DNA of 64,000 nucleotides from an uncultured Mediterranea sp. (GCF_902493215.1 NZ_CABUOL010000007.1:1-64000), one strand, 5' to 3'. Shown: positions 1 to 10,184, counted from the first letter of the stretch. Translations and numbers: made by a program. Notes: generated from the sequence alone by a model not told the origin.

Positions 1-60
1 GGAAAGCTTCCCAAAGGGGCTTTCCCTGTAGGGTACGTCAAAATTGGACGCTTACAGAAA

Positions 61-103
61 AGGCGGGCGGAGCGGCGATAGAGCGGCTTCGCCCGCCTTT
101 TTT
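61..103 (+). terminator. Rho-independent terminator of a gene left of the window
   Basis: A nine-base stem (61-69 paired with 90-98, GC-rich) is followed by a T run at 98-103 and preceded by an A run. It presumably ends a gene lying off the left edge. Nothing in bases 1-60 is recognisable as a protein end. Confidence 0.7.
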
Positions 104-114
104 ATTGGTATCTG

Positions 115-146
115 TTTGGGCATGTCGGGATTAATCCTTACTTTTG
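115..146 (+). promoter_or_regulatory. Promoter for rmlA (Bacteroidetes sigma type)
   Basis: A -33 TTTG at 115-118 and a -7 box TACTTTTG at 139-146 are separated by 20 bases, matching the Bacteroidetes consensus TTTG-N19-21-TAnnTTTG. The leader to the rmlA start is about 75 bases and contains a small GGAC/GTCC hairpin. Confidence 0.7.
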
Positions 147-223
147 TGTAGATGTAGACGAAAATGGTTTGCAGAGGGGACGAAAGTCCGGAGTATGAAC
201 GTAACAAGTAAACAACCAAAGAT

Positions 224-1126
224 ATGAAAGGGATTGTTCTGGCGGGAGGAACAGGGACGCGCCTGTATCCCATCACCAAGGGGGTGAGCAAGCAGCTGAT
301 TCCCATTTTTGACAAACCGATGATCTATTATCCCATCTCGGTGCTGATGCTGGCGGGTATCCGCGAGATTCTGATTATCTCGACTCCGCAGGACTTGCCG
401 GGCTTCCGGCGGCTGCTGGGCGACGGCTCGGACTTTGGCGTACGTTTTGAATACGCGGAACAGCCAAGTCCGGACGGACTGGCACAGGCGTTCATCATCG
501 GGGCGGACTTCATCGGCGACGATGCGGCGTGCCTGGTGCTGGGCGACAACATCTTCCACGGCAATGGGCTGAGCGCGATGCTGAAGGAGGCGGTGCGCAC
601 GGCGGAAGAGGAAAAGAAGGCGACGGTGTTCGGCTACTGGGTGAGCGACCCGGAACGATACGGCGTGGCGGAGTTTGACAAGCAGGGCAACTGCCTGTCC
701 ATCGAGGAGAAACCGAAGCAGCCGAAATCGAACTATGCGGTGGTGGGGCTGTATTTCTACCCGAACAAGGTGGTGGACGTGGCCAAACACATCGAGCCGT
801 CGGCTCGTGGGGAGCTGGAGATTACGACCGTGAACCAGCGTTTCCTGGAGGACGGGGAGCTGAAGGTGCAGACCTTGGGCCGTGGCTTTGCCTGGCTGGA
901 CACGGGTACGCACGATTCGCTGAGCGAGGCTTCGACGTTCATTGAGGTTATCGAGAAGCGTCAGGGCTTGAAAGTCGCCTGTTTGGAGGGCATCGCTTTC
1001 CGCAAGGGATGGATTACCGAAGAGAAGTTGCGCGAACTGGCTCAGCCGATGCTGAAGAACCAGTACGGACAGTATCTGCTGCAGGTAATCGGCGAGGTGG
1101 AGCGAACGGGGGAGGAGAACCTTTAA
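224..1126 (+). CDS. rmlA: Glucose-1-phosphate thymidylyltransferase
   Basis: RmlA makes dTDP-glucose from glucose-1-phosphate and dTTP, the first step of dTDP-L-rhamnose synthesis in the cytoplasm. The protein has 300 residues, the usual length. The nucleotidyltransferase signature GGTGTRLYP is at residues 8-16, followed by the KQL of the active-site loop. The start fits the promoter at 115-146. It heads a cluster with rmlC and rmlB, so it probably feeds surface polysaccharide synthesis. Identification is secure; the end use of the sugar is inferred. Confidence 0.95.
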   Translation: MKGIVLAGGTGTRLYPITKGVSKQLIPIFDKPMIYYPISVLMLAGIREILIISTPQDLPGFRRLLGDGSDFGVRFEYAEQPSPDGLAQAFIIGADFIGDDAACLVLGDNIFHGNGLSAMLKEAVRTAEEEKKATVFGYWVSDPERYGVAEFDKQGNCLSIEEKPKQPKSNYAVVGLYFYPNKVVDVAKHIEPSARGELEITTVNQRFLEDGELKVQTLGRGFAWLDTGTHDSLSEASTFIEVIEKRQGLKVACLEGIAFRKGWITEEKLRELAQPMLKNQYGQYLLQVIGEVERTGEENL

Positions 1127-1131
1127 GGAAC

Positions 1132-1200
1132 GGTGAGCGGTTAGTGGTTAGTGATTAGTGATGAGTATGCTAACCGTTAACCGTTGACCACTAATCACTT
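1132..1200. repeat. Intergenic hairpin repeat, TTAGTG family
   Basis: Left-arm copies of GGTTAGTG/GATTAGTG (1138-1161) face a right arm rich in TAACCGTT and ending CCACTAATCACT (1170-1199). The 11-base segment AGTGATTAGTG is exactly complementary to the right arm. It fills nearly the whole gap between rmlA and rmlC. A second copy lies at 41507-41614. Confidence 0.7.
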
Positions 1201-1205
1201 TAACA

Positions 1206-1769
1206 ATGGAGGTAATCAAGACAAGTATAGAGGGCGTGGTGATCATCGAGCCACGCATTTTCAGGGATGCGAGGGGGTATTTCTTCGAGTCGTTCTCGCA
1301 ACGGGAGTTTGATGAAAAGGTGGGGCCTGTCACCTTTGTGCAGGACAACGAGAGCATGTCGAGCTATGGCGTGATGCGCGGTCTGCACTTCCAGCGGCCA
1401 CCGTACACGCAGAGCAAGCTGGTGCGTTGCGTGAAGGGGGCGGTGCTGGACGTAGTGGTGGACATCCGCAAAGGAAGTCCCACGTACGGGCAGCATGTGG
1501 CTGTGGAACTGACGGAGGACAACCACCGGCAGTTCTTCATTCCGCAGGGTTTTGCCCACGGCTTTTCGGTATTGAGCGAGACGGCGGTGTTCCAGTATAA
1601 GTGTGACAATTTCTACCATCCGGAAGCGGACGGGGGTATCAGCATCCTGGACGAAAGTCTGGGCATCGACTGGCGGATACCGACGGAGAAGGCGATACTG
1701 AGTGAGAAGGATACAAAACATCCGTTGTTGAAGGACTTTGAGACACCGTTTGTGTTCACCACGGAGTGA
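1206..1769 (+). CDS. rmlC: dTDP-4-dehydrorhamnose 3,5-epimerase
   Basis: RmlC epimerises dTDP-4-keto-6-deoxyglucose at C3 and C5. The 187-residue length and cupin features fit the family: RGLHFQ at residues 59-64 with the conserved His61, and the QGFAHGF segment further on. It lies 79 bases after rmlA and is probably co-transcribed. Its last codons (TTE and stop) lie inside an intergenic hairpin repeat (1757-1840), so the natural C-terminus may have been changed by repeat insertion. Confidence 0.95.
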   Translation: MEVIKTSIEGVVIIEPRIFRDARGYFFESFSQREFDEKVGPVTFVQDNESMSSYGVMRGLHFQRPPYTQSKLVRCVKGAVLDVVVDIRKGSPTYGQHVAVELTEDNHRQFFIPQGFAHGFSVLSETAVFQYKCDNFYHPEADGGISILDESLGIDWRIPTEKAILSEKDTKHPLLKDFETPFVFTTE

Positions 1770-1840
1770 CACGGAGTTATCAATAAATAATCGTTTACGT
1801 ATGAACAGGCACTCAGTGTGACACAGTGTCCTCTGTGGTG
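1757..1840. repeat. Hairpin repeat, CACGGAG/ACACAG family, overlapping the rmlC stop
   Basis: The left arm (1757-1776) reads CACCACGGAGTGACACGGAG. The right arm (1812-1840) ends GTGTCCTCTGTGGTG and is largely complementary to it. The rmlC stop codon at 1767-1769 lies inside the left arm. The element occupies the position where rmlD would often be found. Confidence 0.65.
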
Positions 1841-1858
1841 CAACAAACCATCATTGAA

Positions 1859-2998
1859 ATGAATTTCAAACGCACAATAGTAATTACCGGCGGAGCCGGT
1901 TTCATCGGCAGCCATGTGGTTCGCCTGTTTGTGAACAAGTATCCGGAGTATCGCATCATCAACCTGGACAAGCTGACGTATGCGGGTAATCTGGCCAATC
2001 TGAAGGACATCGAGGACCGTCCGAACTACAAGTTCGTGAAGATGGACATCTGCGACTTCGACGCTTTCTACCGCCTGATGCAGGAGGAGAAGGTGGACGG
2101 CATCATCCATCTGGCTGCAGAGAGCCACGTGGACCGAAGCATCAAGGACCCGTTTACCTTCGCACGGACGAACGTGATGGGTACGCTGAGCCTGCTGCAG
2201 GCGGCGAAGCTGTACTGGGAAAGCCTGCCGGAGAAATACGAGGGCAAGCGCTTCTACCACATCTCGACGGACGAGGTGTATGGGGCACTGGAGATGACGC
2301 ATCCGGAAGGCATTGAACCACCGTTCACCACAAAGGCTTCGTCGGGCAGGCATCACCTGGCCTATGGCAAGGAGTTCTTCTATGAGACGACGAAGTACAA
2401 TCCGCACAGTCCGTACAGCGCCAGCAAGGCATCGAGCGACCACTTCGTGCGTGCGTACCATGACACGTACGGCATGCCGACCATCGTGACGAACTGCTCG
2501 AACAACTACGGTCCGTACCAGTTCCCGGAGAAGCTGATACCGCTGTTCATCAACAACATCCGTCACCGCAAGCCGTTGCCGGTGTATGGCAAGGGTGAGA
2601 ACGTGCGCGACTGGCTGTATGTGGAAGACCATGCACGGGCTATTGACGTCATTTTCCACAACGGCAAGGTGGCTGAAACGTACAACATCGGTGGTTTCAA
2701 CGAGTGGAAGAACATCGACATCATCAAGGTGGTAATCAACACGGTGGACCGTCTGCTGGGCCGCAAGGAAGGGGAGGATATGGACCTGATAACCTACGTG
2801 ACGGACCGTCTGGGCCACGACATGCGCTACGCCATCGACTCGACAAAGCTCCAGCAGGAGCTGGGCTGGGAGCCGAGTCTTCAGTTTGAGGAGGGTATCG
2901 AAAAGACGGTGCGCTGGTATCTGGATAATCAGGAATGGATGGACAACGTGACTTCAGGGGATTACCAGAAGTACTATGAGACGATGTATGGGAGATGA
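1859..2998 (+). CDS. rmlB: dTDP-glucose 4,6-dehydratase
   Basis: RmlB converts dTDP-glucose to dTDP-4-keto-6-deoxyglucose. It is a 379-residue extended SDR protein with the Rossmann motif GGAGFIGSH at residues 8-16, an HLAAESHVDRS segment, and the catalytic YSASK motif. The start at 1859 (MNFKRT) is preferred over an in-frame ATG at 1826, because the intervening 11 codons are repeat sequence. It is the third gene of the rhamnose cluster. No rmlD reductase follows, so the last step must be encoded elsewhere or the product differs. Confidence 0.95.
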   Translation: MNFKRTIVITGGAGFIGSHVVRLFVNKYPEYRIINLDKLTYAGNLANLKDIEDRPNYKFVKMDICDFDAFYRLMQEEKVDGIIHLAAESHVDRSIKDPFTFARTNVMGTLSLLQAAKLYWESLPEKYEGKRFYHISTDEVYGALEMTHPEGIEPPFTTKASSGRHHLAYGKEFFYETTKYNPHSPYSASKASSDHFVRAYHDTYGMPTIVTNCSNNYGPYQFPEKLIPLFINNIRHRKPLPVYGKGENVRDWLYVEDHARAIDVIFHNGKVAETYNIGGFNEWKNIDIIKVVINTVDRLLGRKEGEDMDLITYVTDRLGHDMRYAIDSTKLQQELGWEPSLQFEEGIEKTVRWYLDNQEWMDNVTSGDYQKYYETMYGR

Positions 2999-2999
2999 C

Positions 3000-3080
3000 A
3001 AATGTCAAATATTAAATATCAAATATAAAATATCGGATATCAGTGGGGGGATTTTCAATTATCAATTCTCCATTCTCAAT
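3000..3080. repeat. AT-rich repeat block (ATCAAATAT and TCAATTCTCCATT families)
   Basis: Bases 3002-3042 are near-tandem repeats of AAATATnA. Bases 3055-3079 read ATTATCAATTCTCCATTCTC, whose complement (AATGGAGAATTGA) recurs at 58496-58530 and inside murF at 44983-45022. Confidence 0.6.
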
Positions 3081-3081
3081 G

Positions 3082-3123
3082 AATCGGGCGAAGCGGTCGG
3101 GAAAAGGATGGCTTTGCCCGATT
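3082..3123. terminator. Terminator-like hairpin between rmlB and nadK
   Basis: A 13-base imperfect stem (3082-3094 with 3111-3123) lies between the converging 3' ends of rmlB and nadK. The T run after it on the plus strand is short (GTTTTATC), so it is a moderate terminator at best. Confidence 0.45.
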
Positions 3124-3129
3124 GTCGTT

Positions 3130-3999
3130 TTATCGGATGTCGGCTCCCCACATCATCTTGTCGCGCAGGGTATGGAAAAAGATGTGGTCGAAGCGCTTGA
3201 CTACTTTGATGGTGTAGGGCGCGCGGGAGATGGTGAGGCGGGTGGCTTCACGGCACGACTCGCTGCGACCGTCGATGGCCACGAGGAAGTTGTGGCTGCG
3301 GCTTTCGACGTCGAGGGTGATGGTCCAGTCGTCGCAGATGACGATGGGGCGCATGTTGAGGCTGTGGGGGGCGACGGGAGTGATGGCAATGGTCTTGCTG
3401 TGGGGTACAATGATGGGCCCTCCCACGCTGAGCGAGTAGGCGGTGGAGCCGGTGGGCGTGGCAACGATGAGTCCGTCGGCCTGGTAGGTGGTGAGCGGGG
3501 CACCGTTGATGGCGGTGTGGATACTGATCATCGACGAGCTGTCGCGCTTGAGGACGGCTATCTCGTTGAGGGCATAGGGGCAACGCATCAGGTTGCGGTC
3601 GTCGCATGACAGCTGGAGCACACTGCGCTCTTCTATTTTATAATGGTGGTTGTAGATGTCGTTGAGGGTGATCTCCATTTCTTCGGGGGAGATGTCGGCC
3701 AGGAAACCGAGGCGGCCGGTGTTGATGCCCAGAATGGGGAATCCCTTGGCACCTACCCGGCTGGCTGCCTTGAGGAACGTACCGTCGCCGCCCAGGCTGA
3801 TGACAAGGTCGGCCTCGAAACAGTCGCCGTCGAACAACTCGACGGGAGGAAGCTGGAGATGCAGCTCGGCCGTCAGGAACTGGTAGAACTCACGGCAGAT
3901 ACAGATCTCGGCCTTGTGGCGGGTGAGGATACTGAACAGGCGCTCGGCATACGAGGACTTTTTGGCCTGATAAGTGTTTCCGAAAATGGCTATTTTCAT
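3130..3999 (-). CDS. nadK: NAD kinase
   Basis: NadK phosphorylates NAD to NADP in the cytoplasm. The protein has 289 residues. It carries the diacylglycerol/NAD kinase GGDGT motif at residues 70-74 and [12 protein letters not shown] shortly after, both diagnostic. It is transcribed divergently from pdxJ, with about 100 bases between the starts. A near-consensus -7 box (CATCTTTG on the minus strand, 4024-4031) may drive it. Identification is secure. Confidence 0.95.
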   Translation of the reverse strand: MKIAIFGNTYQAKKSSYAERLFSILTRHKAEICICREFYQFLTAELHLQLPPVELFDGDCFEADLVISLGGDGTFLKAASRVGAKGFPILGINTGRLGFLADISPEEMEITLNDIYNHHYKIEERSVLQLSCDDRNLMRCPYALNEIAVLKRDSSSMISIHTAINGAPLTTYQADGLIVATPTGSTAYSLSVGGPIIVPHSKTIAITPVAPHSLNMRPIVICDDWTITLDVESRSHNFLVAIDGRSESCREATRLTISRAPYTIKVVKRFDHIFFHTLRDKMMWGADIR

Positions 4000-4074
4000 A
4001 CGCTCCGTTTGTTATTAGCATTGCAAAGATGCTATTTTTTTATAATATTCCTGTCAACTTATGACTATTATTTG

Positions 4075-4082
4075 TACTTTTG
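4075..4082 (+). promoter_or_regulatory. -7 box of the pdxJ-exbBD-tonB-recG operon
   Basis: TACTTTTG lies 21 bases before the pdxJ start at 4104, matching TAnnTTTG. A clear -33 TTTG is not visible at the expected distance. Confidence 0.6.
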
Positions 4083-4103
4083 CCCGAAACTAACGGTAAA
4101 ATT

Positions 4104-4820
4104 ATGACTAAATTAAGTGTAAACATAAACAAGGTAGCAACGTTGCGCAATGCGCGCGGCGGGAACGTGCCGGATGTGGTAAAGGTAGCGCAAGACTGTG
4201 AAAGCTTTGGTGCGGACGGCATTACGGTGCATCCGCGGCCGGATGAAAGACATATCCGCCGGAAAGATGTGTATGACCTGCGTCCGCTGCTGCGTACGGA
4301 ATTCAATATCGAGGGGTATCCGGCGCCGGAATTCATTGACCTGGTGCTGAAAGTGAAGCCCCATCAGGTGACACTGGTACCCGACAGCCCGACACAACTG
4401 ACTTCGAACGCCGGATGGGATACGAAGAAGAACCTGGACTTCCTGAGCGAAGTGCTCGACGAATTCAAGAAGGCGGGTATACGGACCTCGGTGTTTGTGT
4501 CGACCGACATTGAAATGATAGAATATGCCGCCAAGGCAGGTACCGACCGCGTGGAACTGTACACGGAACCCTATGCGTCGGGCTACACGAAGAATCCGGA
4601 AGCGGCTGTGGCGCCTTTTGTGGCTGCCGCAAAGGCTGTGCGCAACCTGGGGCTGGGCCTGAATGCGGGCCATGACCTGAGTCTGGTGAACTTGAACTAT
4701 TTTTATAAGAACATACCCTGGCTGGACGAGGTGTCGATAGGACATGCGCTGATCTGTGATGCGCTGTACCTGGGACTGCAACGCACCATTCAGGAATATA
4801 AAAACTGTCTTCGTCAATGA
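4104..4820 (+). CDS. pdxJ: Pyridoxine 5'-phosphate synthase
   Basis: PdxJ condenses 1-deoxyxylulose-5-phosphate with 3-amino-2-oxopropyl phosphate, the last ring-forming step of vitamin B6 synthesis. The 238-residue protein starts [20 protein letters not shown] and has the HPRPDERHI loop, both typical. An upstream in-frame ATG at 4080 lies within the -7 box and cannot be used. Its end overlaps exbB by four bases, so translation is probably coupled. Confidence 0.95.
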   Translation: MTKLSVNINKVATLRNARGGNVPDVVKVAQDCESFGADGITVHPRPDERHIRRKDVYDLRPLLRTEFNIEGYPAPEFIDLVLKVKPHQVTLVPDSPTQLTSNAGWDTKKNLDFLSEVLDEFKKAGIRTSVFVSTDIEMIEYAAKAGTDRVELYTEPYASGYTKNPEAAVAPFVAAAKAVRNLGLGLNAGHDLSLVNLNYFYKNIPWLDEVSIGHALICDALYLGLQRTIQEYKNCLRQ

Positions 4821-5530
4821 ATGCAATGATGTTATTGGCCCAAGTGGCCCCGGCGATGGCCGACTCGATTGCGGGTGCCAATCCGGTTCTGACTCCGGTG
4901 GCCGGACCGGAAGAGATGAGTTTGTGGAGTATGGCCGTGAAAGGCGGCTGGATCATGGTGGTGCTGGGACTGCTCTCGGTGCTGTGCTTCTACATCCTGT
5001 TTGAACGGAACTACGTTATCCGCAAGGCTGGAAAGGAGGATCCCATGTTTATGGACAAAATCAAGGATTACATTCTGGGAGGCGAAATCAAGGCTGCACT
5101 GGCCTACTGCCGTAGCGTGAACACGCCGTCGGCACGCATGATAGAAAAAGGAATCAGCCGCCTGGGCCGTCCGGTGAGCGACGTACAGGCTGCCATCGAA
5201 AATGTGGGCAACATTGAGGTGGCCAAGCTGGAAAAGGGACTGACCATCATGGCAACCATCGCTGCGGGAGCGCCGATGATTGGCTTCCTGGGAACGGTGA
5301 CGGGTATGGTGCGCGCTTTCTTCGAAATGGCGAATGCGGGCAACAACATCGACATCACCCTGCTTTCCGGGGGTATCTATGAGGCTATGATTACGACCGT
5401 AGGCGGTCTGATTGTGGGCATCATCGCCATGTTTGCCTACAACTATCTGGTGACGCTGGTCGACGGAGTGGTGAACAAGATGGAAGCCAAGACCATGGCC
5501 TTCATGGATTTACTGAATGAGCCATGCTGA
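4817..5530 (+). CDS. exbB: MotA/TolQ/ExbB proton channel protein
   Basis: ExbB forms the inner-membrane proton channel that energises TonB. The 237-residue protein has one early membrane segment (about 36-57) and two in the C-terminal half, with the conserved GLLGTVTG-like stretch [13 protein letters not shown]. It overlaps pdxJ upstream and exbD downstream. With exbD and tonB following, the complex can power TonB-dependent outer-membrane uptake. TolQ is the alternative name, but the tonB gene in the same operon favours ExbB. Confidence 0.9.
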   Translation: MNAMMLLAQVAPAMADSIAGANPVLTPVAGPEEMSLWSMAVKGGWIMVVLGLLSVLCFYILFERNYVIRKAGKEDPMFMDKIKDYILGGEIKAALAYCRSVNTPSARMIEKGISRLGRPVSDVQAAIENVGNIEVAKLEKGLTIMATIAAGAPMIGFLGTVTGMVRAFFEMANAGNNIDITLLSGGIYEAMITTVGGLIVGIIAMFAYNYLVTLVDGVVNKMEAKTMAFMDLLNEPC

Positions 5531-5937
5531 AACGAAGAGCCAAAATATCGCCCAACTTCAGTATGGCGTCCATGACGGACGTGATATTTCTGCTGCTGAT
5601 ATTCTTCATGATCACTTCGACGGTGGTTTCGCCCAACGCCATCAAGGTGCTGTTGCCGCAGGGCAAACAACAGACGTCGGCCAAGCCGCTGACAAGGGTT
5701 ATCATCGACAAGGACCTGAATTTCTATGCAGCGTTCGGGAATGACCGTGAACAGGCGATTACACTGGAGGAACTGACACCGTTCCTGCAGGAATGCGCCG
5801 AAAAGGAACCGGAAATGTACGTGGCTCTGTATGCGGACGAAACGGTGCCTTATCGGGAAATTGTGAAAGTGCTGAACATTGCCAACGAGAACCACTTCAA
5901 GATGGTGCTCGCCACCCGTCCGCCCGAAGGGCGCTGA
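5524..5937 (+). CDS. exbD: ExbD/TolR biopolymer transport protein
   Basis: This is the partner of ExbB. The 137-residue protein has a single N-terminal membrane segment containing the essential aspartate (SMTDVIFLLLIFFMITS, residues about 16-32), then a periplasmic domain. It overlaps exbB by seven bases. Identification is secure from motif, length and context. Confidence 0.92.
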   Translation: MLKRRAKISPNFSMASMTDVIFLLLIFFMITSTVVSPNAIKVLLPQGKQQTSAKPLTRVIIDKDLNFYAAFGNDREQAITLEELTPFLQECAEKEPEMYVALYADETVPYREIVKVLNIANENHFKMVLATRPPEGR

Positions 5938-5986
5938 CGACGGCAAAACAGTATGGGTCGTTAATGTCTAAGAAAGGAATCTTGCT

Positions 5987-6808
5987 GTGAATCAAAAAGA
6001 AAAAGGAAAATACATAGGCTTGACGGGGGCATTGCTGGTGCATGCCGCCGTAATCGTCTTTTTGATATGGGCAGGGTTTGTAGTACCGGCTCCTGCCGAA
6101 GAGGGAGGTATGCCAGTCATGTTGGGTGAAGTGCCCGATGCATGGGGGCAGGCGGATCCGTCGTTGGTAGACGTGGACGTGATGCCCGAACAGGCGGTGC
6201 CGCAACCTCAGGAGCCTGCGGACCAGGATCTGATGACGCAGGATATGGAGGAAACGGTGGCTCTGAAACCCGAAACGAAAACTCCCGAAAAGAAGAAGGA
6301 GGAAGTGAAGAAGCCCGAGAAGACAGAAGCCGAGAAGGCGGAAGAAGCCCGCAAACTGGCTGCCGAGAAAGCCGAACGCGAACGGAAGGAAGCAGAAGAG
6401 GCTGCACGACGTACCGTGGCGGGAGCTTTCGGCAAGGGTGCCCAGATGGGCAGTAAGGGAAATACGCAGGGCAACGGTATCCAGGGCAGCCCGACCGGCA
6501 ATGCGGCCGAAGGAGCGGCTACCGGTGTGGGCGGTTATGGTTCGTTCAGCCTGAACGGACGTTCGTTAGGTCCCGGCGGATTGCCCAAACCGGTCTATAA
6601 CGTGCAGGATGAAGGAAAGGTGGTGGTGAACATCACCGTGAATCCGGCCGGCCAGGTGATAGCTACCAGCATCAACCGCCAGACCAACACCGTGAATCCG
6701 GCGCTGCGCAAGGCGGCCGAGGATGCGGCCAAGAAGGCGCGCTTCAATGCCGTGAGCGGGCTGAACAACCAAGCGGGAACTATTACGTATTATTTTAATC
6801 TGAAATAA
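5987..6808 (+). CDS. tonB: TonB energy-transducing protein
   Basis: TonB links the ExbBD motor to outer-membrane receptors. The 273-residue protein has an N-terminal membrane anchor (about 9-30), a Pro/Glu/Lys-rich periplasmic spacer (about 65-145), a Gly-rich linker, and a C-terminal TonB domain ending in GTITYYFNLK. The start is GTG, preceded by AAGGA. The GTG overlaps the stop of an eight-codon ORF (5964-5990) in another frame. It is the third gene of the Exb/Ton module. Confidence 0.9.
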   Translation: MNQKEKGKYIGLTGALLVHAAVIVFLIWAGFVVPAPAEEGGMPVMLGEVPDAWGQADPSLVDVDVMPEQAVPQPQEPADQDLMTQDMEETVALKPETKTPEKKKEEVKKPEKTEAEKAEEARKLAAEKAERERKEAEEAARRTVAGAFGKGAQMGSKGNTQGNGIQGSPTGNAAEGAATGVGGYGSFSLNGRSLGPGGLPKPVYNVQDEGKVVVNITVNPAGQVIATSINRQTNTVNPALRKAAEDAAKKARFNAVSGLNNQAGTITYYFNLK

Positions 6809-6830
6809 AATATAAGGAGGACTTTTGACT

Positions 6831-7382
6831 ATGGGAACTGTTTATGTGTTTTTTGCAGACGGTTTTGAAGAAATGGAAGCCTTTGCGGCTGTCGACATCA
6901 TGAAACGCGCCGGTCTGAATGTGACAATGGTGTCTGTGACTCCCGATGAAATCGTGAAGGGGTCTCATGGCATCTCGGTGCTGTGCGACAAGAACATCGT
7001 GAACTGCGATTTCTTTGATGCGGACATGATGGTATTGCCCGGCGGACTGCCCGGCGCTACAACGCTGAACGAGTGTGAGGACCTGCGCAGACAGTTGCTG
7101 AAACAGGCGGAAGGAAACAAGTCAATTGCCGCTATCTGTGCTGCCCCGATGGTGCTGGGCAATCTGGGATTGCTGAAGGGCAAAAAGGCTACCTGCTATC
7201 CGGGATTTGACAAATACCTGGAAGGAGCCGAATATACGGGTGCCATGGTGGAGAAGGACGGAAACTTCATTACCGGCAAGGGACCCGGAGCTGCCATCGA
7301 ATTCGGTCTGGCGCTGGTAGAACACCTTTGCGGGAAAGAGAAAGTGAAGGAACTGAAGAGTGCCATGTGTCTGACCAAGTAA
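6831..7382 (+). CDS. DJ-1/PfpI family protein (YajL/ThiJ-like)
   Basis: Members of this superfamily act as deglycases, chaperones or small hydrolases; the exact reaction here cannot be read from sequence. The 183-residue protein has the nucleophile elbow AICAAP with Cys103 and the upstream Glu of FADGFEEME, both conserved in DJ-1. The ATG at 6831 follows a good AAGGAGG (6814-6820). A TTG six bases earlier is possible but too close to that site. It is probably expressed with tonB and ispD. Confidence 0.88.
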   Translation: MGTVYVFFADGFEEMEAFAAVDIMKRAGLNVTMVSVTPDEIVKGSHGISVLCDKNIVNCDFFDADMMVLPGGLPGATTLNECEDLRRQLLKQAEGNKSIAAICAAPMVLGNLGLLKGKKATCYPGFDKYLEGAEYTGAMVEKDGNFITGKGPGAAIEFGLALVEHLCGKEKVKELKSAMCLTK

Positions 7383-7392
7383 AGGAAACGCA

Positions 7393-8061
7393 ATGACACA
7401 CTATGCTCTGATTGTGGCCGGAGGCAAGGGACTGCGCATGGGAACGGATTTGCCCAAGCAGTTTCTGCCCATTGGAGGAAAACCGGTGCTGATGCGCACG
7501 ATGGAGGCCTTTTATGCCTGCAATCCGGAGATACAACTTATTCTGGTGCTTCCGCACAACCAGCAGGATTTCTGGCTGGAACTGTGCCGGAAGCACTGTT
7601 TCAATTTGCCTTATCGGATGGCCGACGGCGGAGAAACCCGTTTTCATTCGGTGAAGAACGGCCTGGCACTGGTCGAAACGCCGGCTTTGGTAGGAGTACA
7701 CGACGGGGTGCGTCCGTTTGTGTCGCCCGAAGTCATACGCCGCTGCTACGAGGAGGCCAAGACCAAGCGGGCGGTGGTGCCCTGCATCGGGGTGGTGGAG
7801 ACGGTGAGACACCTGCAGGAGGCGGGTGGCAGTGTGACCGTTCCACGTGACGAGTACCGCCTGGTACAGACACCGCAGGTGTTCGACGCCGCTTTGCTCA
7901 AGGAGGCATACGGACAGCCCTATACTCCCATGTTTACAGACGATGCTTCGGTGGTCGAGGCGATGGGGGTGCCCGTCGCGCTGACCGAAGGCAACCGGGA
8001 AAACATCAAGATTACCACACCTTTTGACCTGAAGGTGGCTTCGGCTCTGTTGGAAGAATGA
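7393..8061 (+). CDS. ispD: 2-C-methyl-D-erythritol 4-phosphate cytidylyltransferase
   Basis: IspD attaches CMP to MEP in the non-mevalonate isoprenoid pathway. The 222-residue protein starts with the nucleotide-binding loop [16 protein letters not shown] (about 8-24) and has the VHDGVRPF motif. It lies 10 bases after the DJ-1 gene and overlaps recG by four bases (ATGA). Identification is secure. Confidence 0.94.
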   Translation: MTHYALIVAGGKGLRMGTDLPKQFLPIGGKPVLMRTMEAFYACNPEIQLILVLPHNQQDFWLELCRKHCFNLPYRMADGGETRFHSVKNGLALVETPALVGVHDGVRPFVSPEVIRRCYEEAKTKRAVVPCIGVVETVRHLQEAGGSVTVPRDEYRLVQTPQVFDAALLKEAYGQPYTPMFTDDASVVEAMGVPVALTEGNRENIKITTPFDLKVASALLEE

Positions 8062-10154
8062 TTGACCTGGCTACTGCTGACATCAAATATCTGCCGGGCG
8101 TAGGGCCGCAGCGGGCCGCTACGCTGAACAAGGAACTGGGTATCTGTACCCTGCACGACTTGTTGTATTATTTCCCTTATAAATATGTAGACCGCAGCCG
8201 CATTTATTCCATCCGCGAGATAGACGGAACCATGCCCTATATCCAACTGAAGGGAGAAATCCGCAGTTTCGAGATTGCGGGTGAAGGACGGCAGCGGAGG
8301 CTGATAGCCCATTTCACGGACGGGACGGGATTTGTGGACCTGGTGTGGTTTCAAGGCATCAAGTTCCTGACCGGGAAATACAAGGTGCATCAGGAATACG
8401 TCGTGTTCGGCCGGCCGACGGCTTTCAACGGGCGTATCAATATCGCCCATCCGGATATCGACGCGGTTTCGGATGTACAGATGTCCGGCATGGGCTTGCG
8501 TCCCTACTACAATACCACGGAGAAGATGAAACGGGCTTTCCTGAACTCGAATGCCATCGAGAAGATGATGGCGACGCTGGTCCGCCAGATCCAGGAGCCT
8601 TTGCCCGAGACCCTGACGGCTTCGCTGTTGCAGGAACACCACCTCATGCCGTTGACCGAGGCGCTTTGCAACATTCACTTTCCCGGCAATGCCGACCTCT
8701 TGCGGAAGGCACAGTACCGGCTGAAGTTTGAGGAACTGTTTTATGTACAGCTCAACATCCTGCGCTATGCGCGCGACCGCCAGTATAAGTACAGGGGGTA
8801 CGTGTTCGGCAAAGTGGGGGAGGTGTTTAACACTTTCTACACGCGTAACCTGCCGTTCGAACTGACGGGAGCCCAGAAGCGGGTGCTCAAGGAGATACGG
8901 CGTGACCTGGGTTCGGGACGGCAGATGAACCGCCTGCTGCAGGGCGATGTGGGAAGCGGAAAGACACTGGTGGCGTTGATGAGTATGCTCATAGCGCTGG
9001 ACAACGGCTATCAGGCTTGCCTGATGGCGCCTACGGAGATTCTGGCCAATCAGCATTTCGACACGATTCGCGAGTTGCTGTGCGGCATGGATGTACGGGT
9101 GGAACTGCTGACCGGTTCGGTCAGGGGCAAGCGTAGGGAAGCCATCCTGAAAGGTCTGGTGGAAGGGGATGTGAAGATATTGGTCGGCACGCATGCGGTC
9201 ATCGAAGATACGGTGAACTTTGCTTCTTTGGGGCTGGTGGTCATCGATGAGCAGCACCGTTTCGGTGTGGCGCAACGTGCCCGCTTGTGGACCAAGAACG
9301 AACAGCCTCCCCATGTGCTGGTGATGACGGCCACCCCCATTCCCCGTACGCTGGCCATGACGCTGTATGGCGACCTGGATGTGTCTGTCATCGACGAACT
9401 GCCTCCCGGACGCAAGCCGATAGCCACCATCCATCAGTTCGACAACCGTCGGGAGAGTCTGTACCGTTCGGTGCGCAAGCAGATAGAGGAAGGACGGCAG
9501 GTGTATATTGTCTATCCGCTGATCAAGGAAAGCGAGAAGATAGACCTGAAGAATCTGGAGGAAGGTTATCTGCACGTTTGCGAGGCCTTTCCCGACTGTT
9601 GTGTATGCAAGGTGCATGGCCAGATGAAACCGGCCGAGAAAGATGCGCAGATGCAGCTGTTTGTTTCGGGACAGGCTCAGATTATGGTGGCCACGACGGT
9701 CATCGAGGTGGGAGTGAACGTACCGAATGCGTCGGTCATGATTATCGAGAATGCCGAACGCTTCGGCCTGTCGCAGCTGCATCAGTTGCGCGGACGGGTA
9801 GGGCGTGGAGCCGATCAGTCGTACTGCATTCTGGTGACGGGTTACAAGCTGGCCGAGGATACCCGCAAGCGGCTGGAAATAATGGTACGTACCAACGACG
9901 GTTTCGAAATAGCCGAAGCCGACCTGAAGCTCCGTGGTCCCGGCGATCTGGAAGGTACGCAGCAGAGTGGGGTGGCTTTCGACTTGAAAATCGCCGACCT
10001 GGCCCGTGACGGGCAACTGTTGCAGTATGTGCGCGAAGTGGCCCGGAAAATTGTGGAACAGGATCCGCAGGGAACATTACCCGAACACGAGATTCTGTGG
10101 AAACAGCTGAAGGCGTTGCGTAAGAGCAATGTCAATTGGGCGGCTATCAGCTGA
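8058..10154 (+). CDS. recG: ATP-dependent DNA helicase RecG
   Basis: RecG remodels stalled forks and Holliday junctions. The 698-residue protein has an N-terminal wedge/OB region, then helicase motifs: Walker A GDVGSGKT near residue 296, DEQHRFG near 397, [12 protein letters not shown], and QLRGRVGRG in the second RecA lobe. It is the last gene of the pdxJ operon. A weak hairpin at 10185-10202 follows. Confidence 0.96.
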   Translation: MIDLATADIKYLPGVGPQRAATLNKELGICTLHDLLYYFPYKYVDRSRIYSIREIDGTMPYIQLKGEIRSFEIAGEGRQRRLIAHFTDGTGFVDLVWFQGIKFLTGKYKVHQEYVVFGRPTAFNGRINIAHPDIDAVSDVQMSGMGLRPYYNTTEKMKRAFLNSNAIEKMMATLVRQIQEPLPETLTASLLQEHHLMPLTEALCNIHFPGNADLLRKAQYRLKFEELFYVQLNILRYARDRQYKYRGYVFGKVGEVFNTFYTRNLPFELTGAQKRVLKEIRRDLGSGRQMNRLLQGDVGSGKTLVALMSMLIALDNGYQACLMAPTEILANQHFDTIRELLCGMDVRVELLTGSVRGKRREAILKGLVEGDVKILVGTHAVIEDTVNFASLGLVVIDEQHRFGVAQRARLWTKNEQPPHVLVMTATPIPRTLAMTLYGDLDVSVIDELPPGRKPIATIHQFDNRRESLYRSVRKQIEEGRQVYIVYPLIKESEKIDLKNLEEGYLHVCEAFPDCCVCKVHGQMKPAEKDAQMQLFVSGQAQIMVATTVIEVGVNVPNASVMIIENAERFGLSQLHQLRGRVGRGADQSYCILVTGYKLAEDTRKRLEIMVRTNDGFEIAEADLKLRGPGDLEGTQQSGVAFDLKIADLARDGQLLQYVREVARKIVEQDPQGTLPEHEILWKQLKALRKSNVNWAAIS

Positions 10155-10184
10155 TTGTGTTAATGGAATGTCTTGTGAAAGCCG

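Noticed and set aside
1..81. Open frame from the left edge to a TAG at 79-81, possibly the end of an upstream gene
   Set aside because: The frame runs into the left arm of a strong terminator, and the translated residues match no family I recognise.
168..200. GAGGGGACGAAAGTCCGG in the rmlA leader, resembling part of RNase P RNA
   Set aside because: The similarity is limited to a short GGAC/GTCC hairpin; the rest of an RNase P RNA is absent and rmlA begins at 224.
3043..3609. Plus-strand frame opposite nadK
   Set aside because: Low-complexity Gly/Val/Asp product lying wholly within nadK; shadow frame.
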